Assembly: GCA_030407315.1 (NCBI GenBank)
Contig: JALQPE010002425.1
Location: 62,001 to 126,000 of the forward strand
DNA from: Asparagopsis taxiformis
Taxonomy: Eukaryota > Rhodophyta > Florideophyceae > Bonnemaisoniales > Bonnemaisoniaceae
Reading direction: 5' to 3'
Length of the DNA: 64,000 bases
Position 1 is the stretch's first letter; each line of letters begins with the position of its first letter. This document shows, in pieces, positions 39,294 through 50,312 of the stretch. Under the pieces are notes generated by a model that ran no database searches, had not been told where the DNA came from, and saw only the letters and a list, made by a program, of their open reading frames with translations. Made by a program: the position numbers and the translations under genes.

Positions 39294-42200
39294 TTACTCC
39301 CCTTCGCCCTTGCAAATCGCAGCTTGTGCACCTTCGTCGCCTTGTCCGCCATTCGCCTGTGCACCATTCGACTTTTCACACTTTGCAACATGTTTCGCCT
39401 TGTTACCTACATGCGCATGATCTCCGATTATTGTCGAATTAGTCAGCTTTGATGATACAGGAGCCTGCTGTCTCGCGCCTTCCGGCTTTGCTACATCAGT
39501 TGATCCCTCCATAATAACCTGTTCTCCCGTAGTAGAGGTTCCTTGCAGAGGAATCGGTTTTTGCTTTCCAATAGTTTCACCATTGGCAACACCAGCCTTC
39601 TCATCAGAATTGCCTGCGTTGCTCTCATGTCCGTTACAATCTTCACTTTTCGATGTTTTCAAAATTCCGCCTCCGTCCTGTCTAGTTCTAGACGAGGAAC
39701 CATCAGCCTCCACATCTTCTCGCTTTACCCCCGAACAACTTGATGAGGCCGTTTTTCTCTTCGCCGAATGACCATTCATTTCGGGGCTATGGTCATTCGG
39801 CTTAATCTGGTTGAAAGAGTTACACCCGGCACCAGAGATATTCTCTGAAGCATCGGGCCCGTCCGCAGATTCTAGCCTAGCCTCTTTTCGCGCCTTGTCC
39901 GTAGCAGAGTCGGAATCCGAAAGGCTTACGGACCGTTTTCTCTTTCGAATTGGACGGTTGCTCTTCGTTACCTCCATGAGCACTGAGGAGATGACTGTTG
40001 AAACTGCTTGTGGAACCATGTCGCGCTGCTGTACTATGTTTTGCGCTTCAGCTTGCTCATTCGGATTCTCAGTTTCAGGATGGCTACGAGCCTCTTGCAC
40101 ATCCGGTTCGTTTGCAGGTTGTTCTTGTTCCGCAGCTGCTTCAGACTTGCGATCTTCAGCTCGGATGCGCTTTCGCAATTCGCGAAGGAACCCAGACTGC
40201 ATTATCGACCGCATTCCCAGTGGCTCCATTTGGCTCAGAATGAATATCTTCTCTGCCAATATGTCATTTTCTTTGTAAGCCAGCATGTCCTGGTACGTCA
40301 TGCTCAGCAGATCTATGACTTGGTCATAGGATAGCTGTGACGCCCTCATTAGCTCGCCCAAGATGGAGATTCGAACACAGAGCTCATACTTTCTTCTAGT
40401 AGATACAAAAGCACTCGTGTATTCGACGGCAGGGTTACGCAGCTCGTACCAAGCGCGGACTGTCTTTACCCATAGTTTAGGCTCCTCCCCATACTCGATG
40501 ACCCAATCTTCGATATCCGAAAGTTCAATTCGAACCGGGTTTATATTCGACAACACTGGAGGCACCAGGAGACCAAACCCAATCGTTTGCGTGCCCTCAA
40601 CATCACAGTTTTCCAACGGCGCATCGGAGAAGGTACTCTTCTCCGCAAAGAAAAACTTGTCTAGAACTCTAATTGGCAAGCCGTCGTCAGCATTGTCAAG
40701 CCAAGTAAACGATGCCTCCACCGAAAGCTCATCGATCCCTGATGAGAAAGGTTTGCTATCGCTTTCTTGGACTTCCTGGTTGGCAGCTAAACTGGAGGCT
40801 TCTGTGTGGGCATTTTCAGCACTAACGGACTTCTCCATATCAATCTCCATGTGATCGGCAGCGTCCAGAACAGGGGTAGCTTTGTCAGAATCTTCTGCAC
40901 TGTTGCTTCCCATTCTGTCAGACGACGGTGTACTGGCATGGTCATCCTTCCAATCCTCATCGATCCCACGGTCATGTTCCGTGGTTTCAGGGCTTCCAGG
41001 ATCCTCAAAACGTCTTGTCCGTCTTGAAACGCGCCTGGGTCTAGTTGAAGGAACGAATCTGGCTCTTTGTGCAGTCTGTAACTTATGAGCACGTTCATCT
41101 CTCGCAATCTCATTCATGAGATTGAATCGGTGTCGGGTGACGCGAATGTCGCGAGATTGTTCAAGTTCGAGTACATTCAATTTCTTTTGAACCCAAATAG
41201 AATGTTTTTCCTTCTTTTCCTCCTCCAGCCTTTCCTCTTCCTCTTGTGCGGCCAACCTTCTCGCCTCCTCCTCCCGTCGCTCTTCAAGAGCTGCCACTCT
41301 CGAGGATCTTTTCTGATTCGTGAGGAGAAACTCTGTCTTTTCACGTTTTTCTCTCTCTCGACGCACCTTTTGCTCAGCTTCCTGAATAGCTGGCAGGATT
41401 TCTGCATGGAGATATTTCAATAATGCGCGCTCCGCAGCATTGGGCGCATCTGCTGGAGGACCAAATCTGTCCAGAAGCGCGACAAGACTGTTCGCATCGG
41501 TCGTCAAAACTTGCCATCCGTTACATTGACGTAACGTAATATCCGCAAACTCCGGTCCGGTTTTCCGGGTCTTTTCGCTGGTCTCGAAGCAGTCGAGGCT
41601 GTGCTCGCTTCCTGAGACGAAATCTTTCGACTGCGACTGGTAGAGCGTTGGTTTTCTCCATCAACCTTTGCTTCGTCAGAATTTACAGTACTCGCAGAGG
41701 AATTCTTCATCCTCGACCTGCCACCACGGGGCGTTTGTGCCACACCGCTGTCCACACTTTGCTGCTCACTGGTTGTCGCGGTGGGGGCTGCAGGTCCCAC
41801 GAGAAGAGACTGCTCAGCACGACGAGAAGCGCGTGTTGTGCGCGATGCGGCAACGCGTGGAGCCCATTTGGCCATGGCTTTTCGCTTTCGTTCTTCGCGG
41901 CGCAGTCGCTGTTCTTCCTTTTTGATCTGATTCTCCGCACGTTTGGCTTCTTTGGCAAGTCTGGCCTTAAGGGCTGCCTCTTTCCTCTGTTGCTGGCGGC
42001 GTTCTTCTGCGACTTCCTGTTTACTTTTTTCAGGACGCCTGAAAGGTTCACGATATATCCTCTCCAGATCACCAAAGTACCAATATGAATTGCCGGCGGC
42101 ATCTCTCCCAATTGGATCGAGACGGAGCTCATGCAGTTCAAGGTCTAGGAGATTGCCCGCGGATAACAAGGAGTCGTGCTCTGAAAGAACGATTTCGCTG

Positions 42201-42682
42201 ATAGTGTGCAGGAAAAGCAGACGGGAGACGGGTGATAGCTGTGCATATGCGTCTTCCACGGCTGGGAAAACAGTGGGTTTGTGGAGGTCGATGGAAGCTT
42301 CATTTGGCGCTTGCACAGTGTCTGGCAATTGGCGGTCTTGGTTCGGGCTACCTGTGTTGATAGCGCGGTCGCTATGCGCATTATCTGCGGTCGTAGTGTT
42401 AGTGTCTTTCGCAAGCAGATGTTCGAAATCGTCTGGTCGGTTGCGAACAAATCGGGCTGCGGTCTGTAGCCATTTCTTGGCGGAAGACGCGTTTGCGGAC
42501 AGGCCGAGAAGTCGGCCGTGGAGAATGGCCATGACGGAGAGGTTCTCGAGGGGATTCAAGAGGGCAGCCTCGAGTTCGGCTGGTCCGGGCATGGTGAACG
42601 ATAATGGACGGGATAGAAGTTTGAGAACTTTCCACGTCGCTGCAAACTGCCACATAGTGCGTAATTCAGCGATGTAGTCCAT
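39294..42682 (-). CDS. DDT/WHIM-domain chromatin protein (CECR2/DDR-like), two frames
   Basis: One gene in two overlapping frames. The 5' part (42682-about 41600) holds a DDT domain (MWQFAATWKVLKLL... PLENLSVMAILHGRLLGL), then LRLDPIGRDAAGNSYWYFGDLERIYREP, the WHIM2-like motif of CECR2/BAZ/DDR subunits, and a charged coiled coil. The 3' part (about 41600-39294) continues with CNGWQVLTTDANSLVALLDRFGP, coiled coil and Ser/Glu-rich tail, with no ATG at its start. A GT-AG intron 41612-41769 (GTGAGC...CTCAG, 158 nt) would join them in frame; a 26-nt alternative or a real frameshift is possible. Known relatives are ISWI-remodeller partners. Total about 1,100 residues. Confidence 0.72.
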
Positions 42683-43126
42683 TTTGGGAGTGCTTGCCCA
42701 CGAATGGGGCTGCACGTGTTTTTTGCTATGGTACAAAATGAGAGTGAGTGAAGAGAGAGAGAGTTGCTAGCGCTCGAGCGCCGGGACGGGCGCGGGTGAA
42801 GTTGTATTTGAAAAGGTTGTGGCGAAGCGTATAGATAAAGCGTCGACCGTGAACATACGATTGGACAATGCGCATGTCGTGGGAGAAAATGACAGTTTTT
42901 GGTAAAAAAATAGGCAATTCTTTCCCGCCAGTTTGGAGCCACGCGACTGCTCTCGGCTCTTTCCCCCGCGGTGGAATGAGATCTGGTGCCAGCAAACTGT
43001 TGAGCACCTCCCTGCGATGAAAATTAAACTGCACAACGCGCAACGCGATATACAAAACCACGCGGCAAGTTGTAATCAGCACGCTGTTGGTTGAGCAACG
43101 CAAAATATTCAGAAGCATTAGTACTG
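42683..43126. other. intergenic between PRP4 and the DDT gene
   Basis: 444 bases. Both genes are on the minus strand. The DDT frame is open upstream of 42682 without ATG. Nothing else seen. Confidence 0.4.
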
Positions 43127-44605
43127 TCATGCGCACAATTTCCACGTCTTGTCGTAACCGGCGCTTACAACGCGTTTGCCATCAGCGCTGCAATCCACAG
43201 CGGTGACTTTGTCCTCATGGGTCGAATGCAAAGCCAGTAAACCCCAATTCCGTCTAGCGCTCCAAATTTTGACGCTACGATCGAAACTACTCGTGTACAA
43301 CACATCCGAACAAGAGGTGCCTCCGCCAAATCGCAGCCCACTGATAAGGGCACGATGTGCAGCTATAGTCTTTGCGCATCGACCAGTGCGCAGGTCCCAT
43401 ATTTTCACAAGATTGTCCTTGGAGCAGCTCGCGAGCACTCTACCATCACCGCTACATTCCATTCCGAGCACATCGTCCGCATGTGCCTTACTCATTGTCT
43501 TCACCGCTTTCCCGGATCGTAGATCCCAGAGCCGGATACCTCCATCGAGGCCACAGCTGCCCATCAGTCCGCCATCTGGATGGAAGCACACTCTATATAC
43601 TTGCTTATGGCCGGTTTGCTGATGAAGTAGAGATCTACCGTTGTCATGTAATATGACGCATCCGTCGAATGAACATGTCGCCACAAGCGACTTTCGGAAA
43701 GGGTGTATTTTGGCGTCAGAAACTCGCGCTTTATGGCCTTCGAAGCGATGCTCCAGCTGAAACATCTTTTCGCCTTCTGAGCCACACTTAAACAACGCCG
43801 CCGTATTATCGGCCGACGACGTGAGCAGCACGTCGGAGTACTCTCGCGGCAGATAAACATTTGAAATTCGTTCAGAATGAATGCCAATAGTCTGAATATT
43901 ACTAAACTCAAAATCCCCCTTCCAGACGTTAACCTCACCACTCCACGACCCAGTCACCACAACCGACGTGCCATCAGTCGGATGCACTCCAGTCGAAATG
44001 GCCGAAAGGGGGCGACCCTCCACAATCTGGGACGAGACAATATTACCAGCACGTACGGCTTCAACAACCTCTGTCTCTGCATCACGAATTCTCTTTCGTT
44101 TCGGATGCGAAACGTCTGTGATAGTAGCAAGTAATTTCTCCTCCTCGAGCCGACGTCGAGCGCGTAGCAAGCTCGGCTTCGCCAGTGCAAGTCTCAATTC
44201 CTTGAGCTGTTGCGCGCCCTCTGTATAATACTCTTCTTGCTCGACATGCATCTGGGGTTGGGATGCATGTTGGTCGACTTTTCGAGCAGCGACGGCATCA
44301 TCGACGTCGACGGAGGACGCACGCGCGCCGGCATCCATGGTTTCCTTCGCCATTGCGGCGCGCAATCGCTCTCGTCTGTCGTGCGCGTCCTCGCCAAAGT
44401 AGCATACGGGCTGCCTTCGGGCGCGCAGGGCGAGTCGTACCTCAATGTCGTCCGTGGGGACGATCAGCGTGCGTGCGACGCGTCGCGCTTCGAATTGTAG
44501 TAGCTTTTCTTCGCGGGCTGCTCGGGCGGCATCGAGGGTTGCGTTTGGGAGCACCTGGACATCGTCAGACTCCATGTTGGAGCGCGGTTTCGACGCTGGG
44601 TACAT
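43127..44605 (-). CDS. PRPF4: U4/U6 snRNP protein PRP4 (PRPF4, WD40)
   Basis: Spliceosomal di-snRNP component that binds PRP3 and U4/U6. Predicted 492 residues from ATG 44605. Before the propeller lies the PRP4 splicing-factor-motif region VPTDDIEVRLALRARRQPVCYFGEDAHDRRERLR, diagnostic for PRP4. Seven WD repeats follow (about 205-492), e.g. VVTGSWSGEVNVWKGD, GHKARVSDAKIHP, CGLDGGIRLWDLRSGK, CSKDNLVKIWDLRTGR and SAGYDKTWKLCA. The match across SFM and propeller is better than for other WD40 proteins. The frame before 44605 has no ATG. Confidence 0.94.
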   Translation of the reverse strand: MYPASKPRSNMESDDVQVLPNATLDAARAAREEKLLQFEARRVARTLIVPTDDIEVRLALRARRQPVCYFGEDAHDRRERLRAAMAKETMDAGARASSVDVDDAVAARKVDQHASQPQMHVEQEEYYTEGAQQLKELRLALAKPSLLRARRRLEEEKLLATITDVSHPKRKRIRDAETEVVEAVRAGNIVSSQIVEGRPLSAISTGVHPTDGTSVVVTGSWSGEVNVWKGDFEFSNIQTIGIHSERISNVYLPREYSDVLLTSSADNTAALFKCGSEGEKMFQLEHRFEGHKARVSDAKIHPFRKSLVATCSFDGCVILHDNGRSLLHQQTGHKQVYRVCFHPDGGLMGSCGLDGGIRLWDLRSGKAVKTMSKAHADDVLGMECSGDGRVLASCSKDNLVKIWDLRTGRCAKTIAAHRALISGLRFGGGTSCSDVLYTSSFDRSVKIWSARRNWGLLALHSTHEDKVTAVDCSADGKRVVSAGYDKTWKLCA

Positions 44606-44916
44606 TGCTGTGGGCGGATCGTGGATGATGATGAGGGTGTGGAAACGAACGGAGCGTGTTCGTTTCGAATGGTTGAATGTGCGTCTATGAGAGCGGCATT
44701 GTTGAGTTTGGCGGTACGAACTAGGGAAATTGGAACGAATCAAAGGAAGCAAGGAGAGTGGAGATGCTCGCAGTAGGCGCGCCGCTGCAAAGTTAACAAA
44801 ACAACTCAGTCCAAGGGCGGACGAATAGATCTATGCGTCTATCAATATATGTCACTTGTCCAAAAAAACCGGTAGATAATTTATTGCAAAAATTAAAAAG
44901 AACTTAAATTTTCAAT
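44606..44916. other. divergent intergenic, PRP4 / MRM2
   Basis: 311 bases, AT-rich close to the MRM2 start. No element called. Confidence 0.4.
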
Positions 44917-45872
44917 ATGCCAACCTCACGGCCGACCGACACCCATCGATCGAACGCGCGACGTAGAGCAGACGGACGTTGGACAGGAAGCAGTCAAATG
45001 TTACGCCACGGTCGCGGCGCGCTGCGCAGACTGAGCTCGAGCTCGGAATGGAAGCATCAGAGAGACCGGGACATCTACGCGAATCGGGCGATAAAGGAGG
45101 GGCTTCGTTCGCGCGCGGCGTACAAATTGAAGGAGATGAACGAACGATTCGGACGCTTTCTACGTCAGGGCGCGTATGTTGTAGATTTAGGCGCCGCACC
45201 TGGTGGGTTTTCAAAAGTAACAGCGGGGCTGATCCACATCGATAGCGACATCGACCGCTGGCTGGCGGCGGAGCATTGGCGGCGGGATTCGCGCCGCATG
45301 GAAATTACACGGACATTGGGCGGGATGCAGGTGCGCCGCAAAAACGGAAAGGTATGATGCAATGTTTATGGCGGGACTTTGCGCGGTGTGATCGCGCCTC
45401 TACTGACGTGACTGTGTTTGTGTAGTTGATTTGTGTGGACGTGCAGGACATGGTGCCTGTGGCTGGGGCGACGTTTGTCAGAGGGGATATCAATCAACTG
45501 GATACACGAGAACGGATACTGTTCGGATTGGAGGGACGGGAGGCGGATGTGGTGCTGTCGGATATGGCGCCGGCGACGGTCGCGGATAAGGAGACGAATC
45601 ATGTGCGTATTATGCAGCTGGCTGATGAGGCGTTGCGGCTTGCGATGGGAGTTTTGCGCAACGGCGGGACGTTTTGTTGCAAGATATTTTCAGGCAGTGA
45701 AGAGATTGAATTTCGATCGCAACTGCAGTCGAGCTTTGTGAAAGTGAAAGCATTCAAACCACAGGCATCCAAGAAAGGGTCCACCGAGGTGTATTATGTC
45801 GCGTCCGGCTATGTCCCAGATCACTTGCGTGCGAGCGAGAGCGACAGTCAAGTCGACTTGATGATACCGTAG
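44917..45872 (+). CDS. MRM2: Mitochondrial rRNA 2'-O-ribose methyltransferase (MRM2/RrmJ/FtsJ), one intron
   Basis: Methylates a ribose in the large rRNA peptidyl-transferase region. Exons 44917-45351 and 45426-45872 give 293 residues. Intron 45352-45425 (74 nt) begins GTATGA, has CTGAC upstream of the 3' end and stops in TGTAG; the phase-0 junction reads NGK|LICVDVQDM. SAM motif VVDLGAAPGGFSK. The K-D-K-E tetrad is visible as RAAYKL, SDMAP, FCCKIF and STEVYY. A 43-residue insert between GGFSK and the next strand is longer than in human MRM2. The Arg/Ser-rich N terminus (MPTSRPTDTHRSNARRRADG) suits mitochondrial or plastid import. The organelle is inferred. Confidence 0.93.
45352..45425 (+). 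other. GT-AG intron in MRM2
   Basis: 74 bases, donor GTATGA, branch-like TACTGAC 36 to 30 bases from the end and acceptor TGTGTAG. Removing it joins two FtsJ halves in phase; retaining it gives an immediate TGA. Confidence 0.9.
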
Positions 45873-46013
45873 CGACCATCCACCCGTTTGTAAATATAGA
45901 CAGTTGTCACAATTTCAGCCGCACATTATTTGCGCATTTGATGGTATGTGTTGCGAGCGTCGAGCGTCATCTGTGCGGAGCAAGTTTGCGTCACGGAAGA
46001 AGGACACGACATT

Positions 46014-46223
46014 ATGCCCACACCAATCGGAGCACCCGACATTGCATTCGGCGGCGCGTTGGTGGCGCTTGGTGCCGCCGCGTTGCTGTTAATGGGAAAC
46101 GGATTCGATGCTGGACGCACACCGCGTCGTCGCGACGGCTTTGGTCTACCCGATGCACCGAGTGCCCGTCGTGCGCGCGACAAGCAAGGCAAACCGACCA
46201 GAGATGACGACGACCAGTCGTGA
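46014..46223 (+). CDS. Small membrane protein, unknown
   Basis: Predicted 69 residues: one hydrophobic helix (about 10-30, IAFGGALVALGAAALLLMG), then a basic Arg/Asp/Lys-rich tail ending DDDDQS. It lies between two co-oriented genes in a dense stretch and has its own ATG. I recognise no family. Membrane helix near the N terminus and charged tail resemble small respiratory-chain or envelope subunits, but this is only a resemblance. Confidence 0.4.
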   Translation: MPTPIGAPDIAFGGALVALGAAALLLMGNGFDAGRTPRRRDGFGLPDAPSARRARDKQGKPTRDDDDQS

Positions 46224-46448
46224 GCAAGCGCGCGTCCTTGCTGGAGAAGGTGACATGAATCTCGGAGATACGGCTCGATATGCCATGCGTTCAATCATGA
46301 TTGGCCCACCTGCACACTTGTAGTCCACGTCACAATATCATCAACTAAATTACCTTAGATTTTTGAAAGGTGGACAGACTGTAAGTCGACACCATATTTT
46401 TAGCATTTCGCACCGCACACAGCGCCCGCACTCTGGAAACTGCACGCC

Positions 46449-47447
46449 ATGGTGCAACGCCAATCACATTCCATCTCGTGCACTGCTGTGCACTATCAAA
46501 CCTGCACTCACTTGAAAGCAACACACAACTCGCCGATAAAAACGCCAAACTTACCGACATTCTCCACTGCCGCTCCCATCATCGCACCCAAAATGGAGCC
46601 CCGTCTCGAGCGTCCGACCATTGTACCGCCCGCGCGTCAATTTCGTTCCCCGTCCCGCACGCCCAGTCTCCCTCCGCCCCGCGCGCTTGCCCGCGCTCGT
46701 TTTCTCTTCTACGCCCTCTCCGCGCCGACCTTTCTCTACGCGCTCTACGTGCAGCTGATTGTTCTCAAGGGCCCCGGCCGCACGCCGCTCCCAGCCTCGA
46801 CCAAATTCGGCGGCGACACGCTCTTCCTCACCTTTCACGGCAACGTGCATTGCGCATGGTACGCCTGTCTCTGTCTACTGCACGCATTTTTGTCGCTCGC
46901 GCCGCCGCGTCGTCGCCCCTCGCGCGCCGCGCGCTCCATCGAGCGCATCGTTCATCGCTTCACTGGCGCCCTCTTCCCGCTCGCCTCCTTCGTCGGACTT
47001 GGCTACTATCTCATCATCCACTTCCACCCGATGAGTCGCCTGCGCGCCCAGATCGTCCCCGACCACGACCAGAAGATGGCGCTGCTCCATCTCAACCCGC
47101 TCGTGTTTGTGCTGTTGGACACTCTGCTCAAGGATGCCGAACTGCTCGCGCGATACGGCATGAAACAGCGCAGAGCGGTGCGTGTCATTATTGCGTATGG
47201 AGCGGCCTATTTTGGATGGACCGCATTTTGTGTGCGCATAAACGGCGGCTTTTGGCCGTATCCGTTTCAGAGCTCGTTCACCGCCATGCAGCACATGGTG
47301 TTTTTGCTCGTGGTTCTTGTGTTCTCCACGTATCTCACCAGGGCCGGGTATCGAATGCAGGCGAGGATCGATCGCAGGCGTCGTCGCCGATTGGCGGCCG
47401 CGATGGAAGGCAGTGCGCGCAGTTTGACAAAGGCCAAGCGTAGCTGA
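46449..47447 (+). CDS. AIG1/ADTRP (Far-17a) family membrane hydrolase-like protein
   Basis: Predicted 332 residues; a later in-frame ATG at 46593 (A at -3, G at +4) would give 284 residues and may be the true start. Six hydrophobic segments. Family-like features: LFLTFHGNVHCAWYACLCLLHAF with a membrane Thr, LLHLNPLVFVLLD with the His region, and AYGAAYFGWTAFCVRINGGFWPYPF, which is the family's characteristic YxxxYxxW...NGxWPYPF. AIG1 and ADTRP hydrolyse branched fatty-acid esters of hydroxy fatty acids using Thr and His. Strongly basic C terminus. Family by pattern; catalytic activity inferred. Confidence 0.72.
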   Translation: MVQRQSHSISCTAVHYQTCTHLKATHNSPIKTPNLPTFSTAAPIIAPKMEPRLERPTIVPPARQFRSPSRTPSLPPPRALARARFLFYALSAPTFLYALYVQLIVLKGPGRTPLPASTKFGGDTLFLTFHGNVHCAWYACLCLLHAFLSLAPPRRRPSRAARSIERIVHRFTGALFPLASFVGLGYYLIIHFHPMSRLRAQIVPDHDQKMALLHLNPLVFVLLDTLLKDAELLARYGMKQRRAVRVIIAYGAAYFGWTAFCVRINGGFWPYPFQSSFTAMQHMVFLLVVLVFSTYLTRAGYRMQARIDRRRRRRLAAAMEGSARSLTKAKRS

Positions 47448-48285
47448 GAGTGTTTGACGTGGCGCCGATGTTGTTGCAGCTGCGCCGTTTTGTGTCCGTT
47501 GTGTACAGTTGAAGGTTAATGACCATGTGGGTTTACCTCGTTTGTGTCATGGGCTTGTAGCTTTAGTTTAGTTGCACGTCTTGATTTTGCATGCGCTGTT
47601 GGATGATGACACGACAAGGAGATGGCGCTGTGCGCTCGTTTATATTGTTTACGTGTGCCTCGCGTGAAAATCACAGCAGCACACACGTTGGATGCGTTCG
47701 CAGAGCTGTTCTGTCGAGCGACCATCGTTGGTACGAGCGCGCAACGGGCTCCGTTCACGCACAGCAACGCCACCTGTACAGACCGCTGATTGGAGCACAA
47801 TCAATGAAAAATGCAATTAAAACATCAAATAAGATGCAATTCTTTCAGTTGTCCGAATGGTCTCAACGGCTGCTTGGCCCGCAATGCAAAATCTCGCTGC
47901 TCACGGTGCAGACAGCTGAATCGTAGCCGGCCCTATCGGTCTACGCCCACCCTATCCGCCTATCATATTCTATCTCACGCAACCGATTCTTGAATCTTTC
48001 CGATAACTCACACTTATCCGCCCCGCTAGTGCCCCATCGGCACACATGTTACTTGCTTCTGCACTGGTATTGCTCCAGCGCAGCTACTGACTGCTGTGCG
48101 CTGGGTATAACATCTCACAATCCTCGCCACATCCCTGACGTATCCATCATCATGGGCCTATCCAAGCGTTACACATTCGCCCTACTCTCTCTTCATGTCC
48201 ACACTTCCTTTTCCCTTGTAAACTTTCCCAATTCAACGCTACTAACTGCCTAAACCGCTCTATCGCTGCTCTCAAAACCAGTCCC
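47448..48285. other. intergenic, ~840 bp
   Basis: Between the AIG1-like gene and GTPBP1, both plus. Short frames only; none protein-like. No RNA gene noticed. Confidence 0.4.
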
Positions 48286-50025
48286 ATGGCTTCAACGCAC
48301 GACTGGGTCGCCTCCGTGGCAAGCGCCTCAACGCCTCAGGCCCCCAATACAATATCCCTCCCAGTATCCGACCTCGACGACCTCAACTCCGCAAGCACTT
48401 CCGATGACGATCGCACAGCCGCTGCCGATTTGCAGCCTGAAGACGATGAGGGCGCCGTGGAATACAAGTGGCGCTTAATCAACCCGTCGCGCCAGCGCTT
48501 TGCCCAGCTCGTCACCCAGCTCAACTTTCGATTATCCGAAGGCAATGGTGAAGCCATCTATGAACTCGGCGTGGAGGACAATGGTCGCAAAAAGGGGCTC
48601 AGCGCGCAGCACCTGCAGGCCAGTCTCGAGACCCTCACCCGCATGGCTCATGAGCTCGGTGCCGAGACCCAGGTGCTGCGAGAGGCCGACGGCAAAGAGG
48701 GTCGTGTTGCCCAAGTACTCGTTCGCAAGATTCCAAAGGCGTTAGAAGACTACCTTGATATTCGCATCGCAGTGGCGGGTAACGTCGATTCAGGTAAGAG
48801 TACTCTCGTGGGAGTTTTGACAGGGTCTGGTACCCTTGATAATGGAAGAGGCCTCGCTCGATCGCAAATATTCACTCACAAGCACGAGCTAGAAACCGGC
48901 CGCACATCCGCAGTATCACAAGCCATTATCGGTTTTGCATCAACTGGTGAAATAGTAAACTACACCAAAGTAAGAAACCTGACCTGGTCTGATGTCGTTG
49001 AGAAGGCCTCCAAGGTGCTCACATTCTTTGATCTCGCCGGTCACGAGCGTTACCTCAAAACTACCGTCTTTGGACTTACCGCACACGCACCCGATTACTG
49101 CATGCTCGTTGTGGGCGCAAATATGGGTGTGCTACGTATGACCAAGGAGCACCTTGCCATTACTCTCGCGCTCAGAGTTCCTGTGTACATAGTTGTCACC
49201 AAGATAGACCTCGCTCCAGAGCACGTCTATGAGCAGACCGTCAACCACCTTCAAAGATTACTCCGCAGTCCGAGTGCTGGTAAGAAATTGCCAGTCATGG
49301 TCAAGGGAATGGAAGAGGTCACGCTTAGCGCACAGAATATTGTCAATGATCGCGTTGTCCCGATTTTCTCTCTATCCAACGTCACCGGTGAGGGTCTTGA
49401 CCTGCTCAGAGCATTTTTGAACCTCGTCCCATCAAGAAAAAATTGGCGTGAGCACATAGACAAGCCAGCTGAATTTGCAATCGATGAAACTTTTGTGGTT
49501 CCAGGTGTAGGTACTGTCGTTGCTGGCACAACAACAGCCGGTGCTGTTAGTCTCGGCCAAGTACTCAATCTTGGACCGGACGGCCGAGGAAAATTTATCA
49601 AGGCCCAAGTCAAATCGGTCCACTACAAGCGAACGCCAGTAAAGCGAGTAGTAGCTGGACAAGCCGGCTCACTAGCTCTGAAAAAGGTCAAGCGCTCCGC
49701 TGTTAGGAAGGGCATGGTGCTGCTCGACGCTAGTATTCGTCCTGGAGCTGTGCGCGAGTTCACTGCCGAAGTGCTCGTGTTGTACCATGGTACAACCATT
49801 CGCGAAGGTTACGAACCAGTATTACACTGCGAGACAATACGACAAGCTGCAAGAGTACTGTCCATAGACTCCCCGATAATTCGGACGGGTGATCGTGCAA
49901 CCATCAAGTTCCGTTTCATGTACTACCCTGAATATGTCAAAGCTGGAGCTCGCTTTATCTTCCGCGAAGGTAGAACGAAGGGCCTCGGCCGCATCACTTC
50001 GGTTGAGAAGCCAACCGTACCTTAG
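48286..50025 (+). CDS. GTPBP1: GTPBP1/GTPBP2-type translational GTPase
   Basis: Predicted 579 residues. EF-Tu-like GTPase linked in animals to ribosome rescue, mRNA decay and eEF1A-like aminoacyl-tRNA delivery. P-loop GNVDSGKST (about 164-172), a modified switch region, G3 DLAGHERYLKTTVFGL, G4 TKID and GEGLDLLRAFL. After the G domain come beta-barrels II and III (EFAIDETFVVPGVGTVVAGTTTAGAVSLGQ; EVLVLYHGTTIREGYEPVLHCETIRQAARV). The DLAGHE-K/R-YLKTT motif and long N-terminal region (about 1-155, acidic then helical) separate it from EF1A and eRF3. Confidence 0.95.
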   Translation: MASTHDWVASVASASTPQAPNTISLPVSDLDDLNSASTSDDDRTAAADLQPEDDEGAVEYKWRLINPSRQRFAQLVTQLNFRLSEGNGEAIYELGVEDNGRKKGLSAQHLQASLETLTRMAHELGAETQVLREADGKEGRVAQVLVRKIPKALEDYLDIRIAVAGNVDSGKSTLVGVLTGSGTLDNGRGLARSQIFTHKHELETGRTSAVSQAIIGFASTGEIVNYTKVRNLTWSDVVEKASKVLTFFDLAGHERYLKTTVFGLTAHAPDYCMLVVGANMGVLRMTKEHLAITLALRVPVYIVVTKIDLAPEHVYEQTVNHLQRLLRSPSAGKKLPVMVKGMEEVTLSAQNIVNDRVVPIFSLSNVTGEGLDLLRAFLNLVPSRKNWREHIDKPAEFAIDETFVVPGVGTVVAGTTTAGAVSLGQVLNLGPDGRGKFIKAQVKSVHYKRTPVKRVVAGQAGSLALKKVKRSAVRKGMVLLDASIRPGAVREFTAEVLVLYHGTTIREGYEPVLHCETIRQAARVLSIDSPIIRTGDRATIKFRFMYYPEYVKAGARFIFREGRTKGLGRITSVEKPTVP

Positions 50026-50312
50026 GGTGGGCAATTTGGGAGCTTCGAAGAGTGTACCGACAGCTCTGACAACATGATCGCACTCGAGCCGGCGCGTAGA
50101 TACTCATTGCTCATGACACCCTGTAAAGCAAAACAAGATGCATGATTTGTAACACCAAATTGCGCACGTTCCAACAAGTACTTATCGCGCGACGAGTAAA
50201 GCACCAGAAATCCATGCTGCAAATTACAAGCCCGCTCGAGCAGGCAATACAATACCGTTTATGTACATTCAGCGCCTGTATCGTCTATTGTTCCATGACT
50301 TGACGATGACAC

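Noticed and set aside
46478..47443. 321-codon frame in a second reading of the AIG1-like gene
   Set aside because: Arg/Ala/Pro/His composition typical of an off-frame read of GC-rich code; the other frame has membrane segments and a family motif.
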